From: an uncultured Collinsella sp.
Lineage (GTDB): Bacteria > Actinomycetota > Coriobacteriia > Coriobacteriales > Coriobacteriaceae
Length of the DNA stretch: 9,297 nucleotides
Direction: 5' to 3'
Assembly: GCA_902470905.1 (NCBI GenBank)
Contig: CABRIC010000063.1
Location: 1-9,297, forward strand
In this document: piece by piece, positions 5,145-9,297 of the stretch
Numbering within the stretch: the first letter of the stretch is position 1
How the letters are laid out: the number at the start of each line of letters is the position of its first letter
Translations under genes and position numbers: made by a program
The notes under the pieces: generated by a model
Told to the model about the DNA's origin: nothing
Database searches by the model: none
The model's input: the letters and a program-made list of their open reading frames with translations, nothing else

Positions 5145-6080
5145 ATGATTCTGACCGTTACCATGAACCCGTCGATTGATACGCGCTATCAGCTCGACAA
5201 GCTGATCATCGACGATGTTAACCGTGTGACGCCCGAAAAGACCGCTGGCGGCAAGGGCCTCAACGTGAGCCGTGTGCTGCTGCAGTTGGGCGACGATGTG
5301 CTCGCGACCGGTCTGCTCGGCGGCCACGTGGGTGCCTATATGGCCGAGCTTATGGATGCCGACGGCGTCAAGAACGACTTTGTGCCCATCGCCGGTGAGA
5401 CGCGCATTTGCCTGAATATTCTGCACGAGGGTAATCAGACCGAGCTTTTGGAGAGCGGCCCGCAGATCGCCCCGGCCGAGCTCGAGGCCTTTACGGCCAA
5501 GTTTGCCGAGCTCGCAGCGAAGGCGGACGTTGTGACGCTTTCGGGCTCGCTGCCGCGTGGCGTCGATGCCGGCTACTATGCCGAGCTCGTCAAGATCGCC
5601 GAGGAGGCGGGCGCCAAGGTGCTGCTCGACACCTCGGGTGCATCGCTGGAGGCCGCGCTGGAGTCCGACGCTAAGCCTGAGCTCGTAAAGCCCAACCTGA
5701 CCGAGATTAACGGCCTGCTGGGTACGTCCTTTACGACCGATGATGTCGATGCTCTGCGCGAGGCGCTTGCCGCCGATGACCGTTTTGCCGGTATCCCCTG
5801 GGTTGTCGTTTCGATGGGCGCTGCCGGTTCGGTGGGCTTCCATGAGGGCCGCGCGTTCCGCGCCAAGACGCCCGCGATTGCGGCTGTGAACGCGACGGGT
5901 TCCGGCGACTCGACCATCGCCGGCTTTGCGCATGCCATTGCTGCCGGCGCCGACGACGTCACGGTGCTCAAGACCGCCAATACCTGCGGCAAGCTTAACG
6001 CCATGGATCCCAAGACCGGCCACCTGGTCATGGACCGCTGGGACGAGGTCTACAACAGCGTTGAAGTAACGGAGCTTTAG
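5145..6080 (+). CDS. lacC: tagatose-6-phosphate kinase (PfkB family) LacC
   Basis: Phosphorylates D-tagatose 6-phosphate to tagatose 1,6-bisphosphate with ATP in the cytoplasm, the step after LacAB. The 311-residue length matches LacC (about 310). PfkB features are visible in order: MILTVTMNPSID at the N-terminus, the sugar-binding GGKGLN at residues 35-40, LSGSLPRG, and the second PfkB signature ATGSGDSTIAG with catalytic base Asp255 and the GSGD anion hole. GETRICLNILHEG also matches LacC as I recall it. An upstream in-frame ATG at 5103 is unlikely: AGGAG (5134-5138) lies 6 bases before the ATG at 5145, and homology begins there. 1-phosphofructokinase (FruK) is the main alternative because the families are close, but lacAB context favours LacC. 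The next-step aldolase lacD does not follow. Confidence 0.92.
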   Translation: MILTVTMNPSIDTRYQLDKLIIDDVNRVTPEKTAGGKGLNVSRVLLQLGDDVLATGLLGGHVGAYMAELMDADGVKNDFVPIAGETRICLNILHEGNQTELLESGPQIAPAELEAFTAKFAELAAKADVVTLSGSLPRGVDAGYYAELVKIAEEAGAKVLLDTSGASLEAALESDAKPELVKPNLTEINGLLGTSFTTDDVDALREALAADDRFAGIPWVVVSMGAAGSVGFHEGRAFRAKTPAIAAVNATGSGDSTIAGFAHAIAAGADDVTVLKTANTCGKLNAMDPKTGHLVMDRWDEVYNSVEVTEL

Positions 6081-6081
6081 G

Positions 6082-6109
6082 GTTACGCGGTTTTACCAAA
6101 CCGCGTAAC
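6082..6109. terminator. perfect 12-bp hairpin just after lacC, without T-run
   Basis: GTTACGCGGTTT (6082-6093) and AAACCGCGTAAC (6098-6109) pair perfectly around a TACC loop, starting one base after the lacC stop. The following bases GGCTCGAC hold no T-run, so it is more likely a 3'-end protecting or pausing structure than a complete intrinsic terminator. Confidence 0.45.
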
Positions 6110-6122
6110 GGCTCGACGCTGC

Positions 6123-6221
6123 GCGGGCCGCATTTGGACAATCTGACGTTCAACTTCAAGGGCGCGACCAGAAGGTCAGCGCCCTTTCGTTTCACGTCAC
6201 CTTGCCTCAAATGCGGCCCGC
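6123..6221. repeat. long nested inverted repeat between lacC and the ATPase gene
   Basis: Three complementary blocks nest inside each other: GCGGGCCGCATTTG (6123-6136) with CAAATGCGGCCCGC (6208-6221), 14 bp; TGACGT (6144-6149) with ACGTCA (6194-6199); and AAGGGCGCGACC (6158-6169) with GGTC-A-GCGCCCTT (6174-6186, one bulged A) around an AGAA loop. Internal loops are nearly symmetric (7/8 and 8/7 bases). The whole forms a roughly 99-base hairpin. It could be a miniature inverted-repeat element; the innermost hairpin with TTTCGTTTC after it could also act as a lacC terminator. Confidence 0.6.
6158..6192 (+). terminator. candidate lacC terminator (inner stem of the long inverted repeat)
   Basis: AAGGGCGC plus GACC pair with GGTC and GCGCCCTT (one bulged A) around an AGAA tetraloop, then TTTCGTTTC. 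The GC-rich stem followed by a broken T-rich tract, 78 bases after the lacC stop, is compatible with intrinsic termination. Confidence 0.5.
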
Positions 6222-6275
6222 TCGCTGCCGTTGCCAAAACATCGGCGTTGCCTTGCTTCGGGAATGCGGCAGATA

Positions 6276-6314
6276 GGGACGTTCCTTTTTTGCCGGCAGT
6301 TTGGGACACTCCTT
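6276..6314. repeat. 39-bp direct repeat, copy 1 (downstream of the ATPase gene)
   Basis: Begins GGGACGTTCCTT and ends GCAGTTTGGGACACTCCTT. It aligns without gaps to 7789-7827 with 35 of 39 identical bases, in the same orientation, and contains the palindrome TGCCGGCA. The two copies bracket the minus-strand ATPase gene. Confidence 0.8.
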
Positions 6315-6339
6315 ACGGGGCACCCCCCCTCCACAGCGC

Positions 6340-7641
6340 CTATGCCAGCTTGTCGATTTGCCCAATCTCCCAGAGCGGAATGTTGACGAGCGTGCCCTCG
6401 TCTCTATATGCCGCTAACGATGTTCTCACGCAGCGTTCAAGCTTGAACTTCTCGCAGGCAATCCTCAGGCTCTTTGCTTTGAGATTCTCTGTCGCCTTTA
6501 CCTCGAGCGGAAGCACGGTCCCCGCATGGTCGATGGCAAAGTCAGTCTCTGCATTGCCGGAGGAGGATGACCAATACGCAGGAGTTTTGCATTGGAGCAA
6601 AAGCTCCTGTGCGACGTATTGCTCGGTCAGCGAGCCTTTGAACTCCGTAAAAACAGCGGGCCCGTTCAGAACAATGGCTGGCGAGAGGCCGGAGAGTGCT
6701 CCGAGGATGCCGGTGTCGATGCAGAACAGCTTGAAGCCCGAGAGATCCTCGTAGCTTGTGAGCGGTGCTCTTAGGGCGGAAACACGTGGTACCTTATGAA
6801 CGATTCCATAGTCCATGAGCCACTGGAGGCTTTCCTCAAAATCGCGTGCGCGCGCCCCGGGACGGAGCGCACCGTAGACGAACTTCTTGTTTTCCTTTGC
6901 GAGCTGGCCGGGAAGGGATTTCCAAACCAGCCTCATGCGCTCGACGATGCGGGCTGGCGCATGCTTGCCAAAATCGGATTCGTAAGCTTCGATGATTTGC
7001 TGCTGAAGCCTGCGGGCCTCGATGAAATCGTGGGAGGCGGCGAAAGCGGAGACAACTTCTGGCATGCCACCGACAACGAGGTATTCCTTGAGCAGGCGCT
7101 CGAGCTTTTCAGAAACGTTTGCCAGCAGGTCAATGTCTGCGGCAAGGATGGCATCTGCGAGCGGATCGCCATCGACGGCACGAACGAACTCGACAAACCC
7201 CATGGGGCGCATGGTGAGCTGGTCGATCTTGCCGACGGGGAACGACTCGTTTTCGCGTCGGAGCGCGAGCCCCATATAGGAGCCGGCTGCCACGATATGG
7301 TATTCCGGCGCCAGCTCGTTGAAGTATTTGAGCGAGGTGATGCCACGCGGCGCCTCTTGGATTTCGTCGAAGATGATGAGCGTGTCTGTCGGCGTTATGG
7401 TCTGGCCGCGCAGGAGCTCTATCTGGGAGATGATGCGTTTGGGGTCAAGGCTTCCGTCGAACAGCGAACGTGCGCCCGGTTCGAGCATAAAGTCAAAGCG
7501 GATGACGTTTTGATACTGCTGGCCTGCGAATTCGTTAAGAAGCCAGGTTTTTCCCGTCTGGCGGGCCCCCTTAAGCAGGAGGGGCTTGCGGTTTGCCCTA
7601 GATTTCCAAGCGATGAGTTCGTCCATTAGCTGTCGCTGCAT
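6340..7641 (-). CDS. ATP-binding protein of the AAA_14/DUF4143 type
   Basis: P-loop ATPase of a prokaryotic family with an N-terminal AAA domain and a C-terminal DUF4143 domain; the biological role of the family is not settled. The 433 residues fit its usual 380-450. Visible are Walker A GARQTGKT (residues 25-32), Walker B LIIFDEIQE with Asp92-Glu93, and a sensor-1-like strand HIVAAGSYMG. Near the C-terminus ETDF (365-368) and PLEVKA (Glu380, Lys382) form the (D/E)...ExK pattern that resembles a PD-(D/E)XK nuclease core; whether it cleaves DNA is unknown. The start at 7641 has AGGAGG (plus-strand 7646-7651) 4 bases upstream. It stands alone, convergent with lacC and unrelated to sugar use, bracketed by 39-bp direct repeats, which suggests an acquired cassette. 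No T-rich terminator is seen at its 3' end. Confidence 0.93.
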   Translation of the reverse strand: MQRQLMDELIAWKSRANRKPLLLKGARQTGKTWLLNEFAGQQYQNVIRFDFMLEPGARSLFDGSLDPKRIISQIELLRGQTITPTDTLIIFDEIQEAPRGITSLKYFNELAPEYHIVAAGSYMGLALRRENESFPVGKIDQLTMRPMGFVEFVRAVDGDPLADAILAADIDLLANVSEKLERLLKEYLVVGGMPEVVSAFAASHDFIEARRLQQQIIEAYESDFGKHAPARIVERMRLVWKSLPGQLAKENKKFVYGALRPGARARDFEESLQWLMDYGIVHKVPRVSALRAPLTSYEDLSGFKLFCIDTGILGALSGLSPAIVLNGPAVFTEFKGSLTEQYVAQELLLQCKTPAYWSSSSGNAETDFAIDHAGTVLPLEVKATENLKAKSLRIACEKFKLERCVRTSLAAYRDEGTLVNIPLWEIGQIDKLA

Positions 7642-7664
7642 ACTGCCTCCTAACGATCATGGTT

Positions 7665-7693
7665 AGTATAAGACCGTTTTGGTCTTTCCATCG
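7665..7693 (-). promoter_or_regulatory. candidate promoter of the ATPase gene with an operator-like inverted repeat
   Basis: On the minus strand a good -10, TATACT (7665-7670), lies 23 bases before the ATG. Directly upstream is the perfect inverted repeat AAGACC-N5-GGTCTT (7670-7686), filling the spacer. The -35 region is weak (TCGATG, 18-bp spacing) and falls in the first 33-bp tandem repeat. The dyad between -35 and -10 is a classic repressor position. Confidence 0.5.
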
Positions 7694-7770
7694 AAAAATG
7701 TGGGAGTAAACCACGTTTTTCCATCGAATAATGTGTGAAGCAACCACGTTTTTCCATCGAATAATGTGGG
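7688..7770. repeat. 33-bp tandem repeat, about 2.5 units, upstream of the ATPase gene
   Basis: CCATCGA begins at 7688, 7721 and 7754, exactly 33 bp apart. Units share CCATCGAA-AATGTG and end AACCACGTTTTT; the third breaks off after AATGTGGG at 7770. The tract lies just upstream of the ATPase promoter. The period is 11 codons, so the minus strand reads as an uninterrupted HIIRWKNVV-like peptide repeat, probably by chance of the period. The remaining DNA of 7642-7945 holds only the second 39-bp repeat, the galT terminator and unassigned sequence. Confidence 0.8.
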
Positions 7771-7788
7771 GGTTTAGGTCGGCACCTG

Positions 7789-7827
7789 GGGACGTTCCTT
7801 CTCTGCCAGCAGTTTGGAACACTCCTT
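7789..7827. repeat. 39-bp direct repeat, copy 2 (upstream of the ATPase gene)
   Basis: Begins GGGACGTTCCTT and ends GCAGTTTGGAACACTCCTT; 35 of 39 bases match 6276-6314. The four differences are C for T twice in the T-run and A for G twice, all transitions, as expected for old copies of a dispersed family. Confidence 0.8.
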
Positions 7828-7857
7828 GTTTTGGTGCAAATTAGCTACCCTTGCATC

Positions 7858-7903
7858 AGAAAACGGCGCCCGTCGGCGATGTTGCCGGCGGGCGCCGTTG
7901 TTT
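7858..7903 (-). terminator. Rho-independent terminator of galT (possibly bidirectional)
   Basis: AACGGCGCCCG (7862-7872) pairs perfectly with CGGGCGCCGTT (7889-7899); a T-G pair and inner CGGC/GCCG extend the stem to 16 bp around a 6-base loop. On the minus strand it is followed by TTTTCT, and on the plus strand by GTTTTG. It begins 47 bases after the galT stop codon. Confidence 0.85.
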
Positions 7904-7945
7904 TGAAGACGAAATGATCCGTTTTCCTCCGTCCCCAAGGGATCG

Positions 7946-9297
7946 TTACAGCGAGTCGATAAAGCGCTGCTGGGCGGCGCGGCCGGCTTCGTCCCACTTA
8001 AAGACGCCGGCGTTGTCGAGCACGTGGCCAAACACCACGCCGACCTCTTCGTGCAGGATGTCGATGGCGTTGTCGGCCGTAAGCTCGTCGGCGCGGCGGG
8101 CAAAGACGTCCTTGGCCCATGCGGCGTGGCTGCGGCAAAGGTCGTCGCCCTCGAGCGCGCCAGCAAGGTCGTAGCTGGCATCGGCCTTGGCCGCCAGCAA
8201 GTGCTCGCGGACAGCGCCGAGCTCGGGAACCAAGCGCGGCGGCAAAATGGCCAGGCCCATGACCTCGATCAGGCCGATGTTCTCCTTCTTAATATGGTGG
8301 TACTCAGCATGCGGGTGGAATACGCCCAGCGGATGCTCGTCGGTCGTGATGTTGCAGCGAAGCGCCAGGTAGGCCTCGTAGATTTCGCCGCCGGCATTGC
8401 CGCGGGAGTCGACGCGGCGGATGACGGGCGTCACGGTGTTGTGCGCCACGCCGTCGGCTGTGTGCGCGATGACGCCCACCGACTCATCGGTCCACTCGCG
8501 CCAGGCGAGGATAATCTTCTCGGCGGCGTCGAGCAGCTGGGCGCGGTCGTGCGAGCGCAGCCGCAGCACCGAAAGCGGCCACTGCAACACGGTACCGCTG
8601 ACCTGGTCAAAGCCGGGCACGTTAAACTGCGAGACTTCGGTGGCATGCATCATGGGGAACTCGTGCGCGCCGCCCTGGAAGTGGTCGTGCGACAAGATCG
8701 AGCCGCCCACGATGGGCAGGTCGGCGTTAGAGCCGATGAAGTAATGCGGGAACAGGTCCACAAAGTCGAGCAGGCAGGTCAGGCCCTTGCGGTCGACGTG
8801 CATCGGACGATGCTCGGAGCTCATGGCAATGCAGTGCTCGTTAAAGTACGCGTACGGGCTGTATTGGAAGCCCCAGCGCTCGCCGTCGAGCTTAATGGGG
8901 ATAACGCGTAGGTTCTGACGGGCGGGATGGGTGCCGCCGTCGGCTGCGGCGGAGCGTCCAGGGTAGCCCTCGTTTTCGATGCAGAGTTGGCAGGCGGGAT
9001 ACTTCTCGCCCGTGTTCTTGGCTGCACCTGCCGCGGCGATATCGCGCGGGTCCTTTTCGGGCTTTGACAGGTTGATAGTAATCTCCAGGTCGCCCCAGTT
9101 GGTGGGAGTGCTCCATTTGATGTTGCGCGCGATGGCGGCACGGCGCACGTAGCCGGCGTCGCAGCACAGGCCGTAGAACCAGTCGGTCGCGGCGCGGGGC
9201 TCGTTGACGCCCATACGTCCGTTGAACTCCTCGTTTACAACTGAAGGCCTCGGCATGAGCGCGCCCATGATGCGCATGGCGATGCGGTCGCGGCCCG
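7946..9297 (-). CDS. galT: galactose-1-phosphate uridylyltransferase, type 2 (5'-truncated by window edge)
   Basis: Leloir-pathway enzyme exchanging UMP between UDP-glucose and galactose 1-phosphate, giving UDP-galactose and glucose 1-phosphate in the cytoplasm. It is the Firmicutes-type (GalT class II) protein: the metal-binding-like pair YPACQLCIENEGYPG and the nucleotidyl-transfer motif SHDHFQGG are present, with codons for His-Asp-His-Phe-Gln at about 8675-8689 (minus strand). LMPRPSVVNEEF matches the N-terminal region of the class. The frame is open to the right edge (GRDRIA precedes the Met codon at 9275-9277), so that Met is internal; class members have about 490-510 residues, so roughly 45-60 N-terminal residues lie outside. 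Stop is TAA at 7946-7948, followed by a strong terminator. galK or galE may lie upstream, beyond the window. Confidence 0.95.
   Translation of the reverse strand, partial: GRDRIAMRIMGALMPRPSVVNEEFNGRMGVNEPRAATDWFYGLCCDAGYVRRAAIARNIKWSTPTNWGDLEITINLSKPEKDPRDIAAAGAAKNTGEKYPACQLCIENEGYPGRSAAADGGTHPARQNLRVIPIKLDGERWGFQYSPYAYFNEHCIAMSSEHRPMHVDRKGLTCLLDFVDLFPHYFIGSNADLPIVGGSILSHDHFQGGAHEFPMMHATEVSQFNVPGFDQVSGTVLQWPLSVLRLRSHDRAQLLDAAEKIILAWREWTDESVGVIAHTADGVAHNTVTPVIRRVDSRGNAGGEIYEAYLALRCNITTDEHPLGVFHPHAEYHHIKKENIGLIEVMGLAILPPRLVPELGAVREHLLAAKADASYDLAGALEGDDLCRSHAAWAKDVFARRADELTADNAIDILHEEVGVVFGHVLDNAGVFKWDEAGRAAQQRFIDSL

Noticed and set aside
5088..6023. Minus-strand 311-codon open frame opposite lacC
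   Set aside because: Antisense shadow of a codon-biased gene; lacC on the plus strand matches the PfkB family throughout.
6134..6754. Plus-strand open frame from the long inverted repeat into the ATPase 3' end
   Set aside because: Starts inside a structured repeat and continues antisense to the ATPase gene; low-complexity shadow.
6796..7629. Long plus-strand open frame opposite the ATPase gene
   Set aside because: Antisense shadow; the minus strand holds intact Walker A and B motifs and a good ribosome binding site.
7688..7770. Possible CRISPR array
   Set aside because: The repeat units are contiguous with a 33-bp period and no unique spacers, and there are only about 2.5 units.
7598..7822. 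Minus-strand open frame with 11-residue HIIRWKNVV-like repeats
   Set aside because: It begins inside the 39-bp dispersed repeat, runs through the 33-bp tandem repeats and overlaps the ATPase start in another frame; no ribosome binding site was found. The peptide repeat follows from the 33-bp period.
8024..8911. Long plus-strand open frame opposite galT
   Set aside because: Antisense shadow of the GC-rich galT gene; galT shows clear family motifs on the other strand.

Overview
The window looks like chromosomal DNA of a high-GC Gram-positive gut actinobacterium, most likely a Coriobacteriia member such as Collinsella. This is an inference from four things: GC-rich coding sequence, strong purine-rich ribosome binding sites, a Gram-positive-type tagatose-6-phosphate (lac) pathway, and intergenic repeats of a style I associate with that group. 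No rRNA, tRNA or CRISPR array was seen.

Positions 1-6080 carry plus-strand genes for lactose/galactose use. They start with a 5'-truncated LacI-family regulator (3-830), then a lone lactose/cellobiose-type PTS IIA gene (1045-1383) and an unrecognised multi-pass membrane protein (1668-2681). The tagatose-6-phosphate genes follow: lacA (2990-3418), lacB (3482-4006), a LacX-like aldose-1-epimerase-family gene (4210-5091) and lacC (5145-6080). Galactose 6-phosphate delivered by a PTS would be isomerised by LacAB to tagatose 6-phosphate and phosphorylated by LacC. The aldolase (lacD), the PTS IIB/IIC components and 6-phospho-beta-galactosidase are not in the window.

The minus strand carries an ATPase of the AAA_14/DUF4143 type (6340-7641) and a 5'-truncated type-2 galactose-1-phosphate uridylyltransferase, galT (7946 to the right edge). 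GalT belongs to the Leloir route, so two galactose routes lie close together.

The intergenic DNA is unusually rich in structure. TGTTC boxes spaced one helical turn apart occur upstream of both the PTS IIA gene and lacA and are good candidates for a shared lac operator. Two 39-bp near-identical direct repeats bracket the ATPase gene. That gene's promoter region also has 33-bp tandem repeats and a perfect inverted repeat between its candidate -35 and -10. A nested long inverted repeat lies after lacC, and another inverted repeat lies after the PTS IIA gene. Clear Rho-independent terminators follow the PTS IIA gene, the membrane protein gene, lacB and galT.
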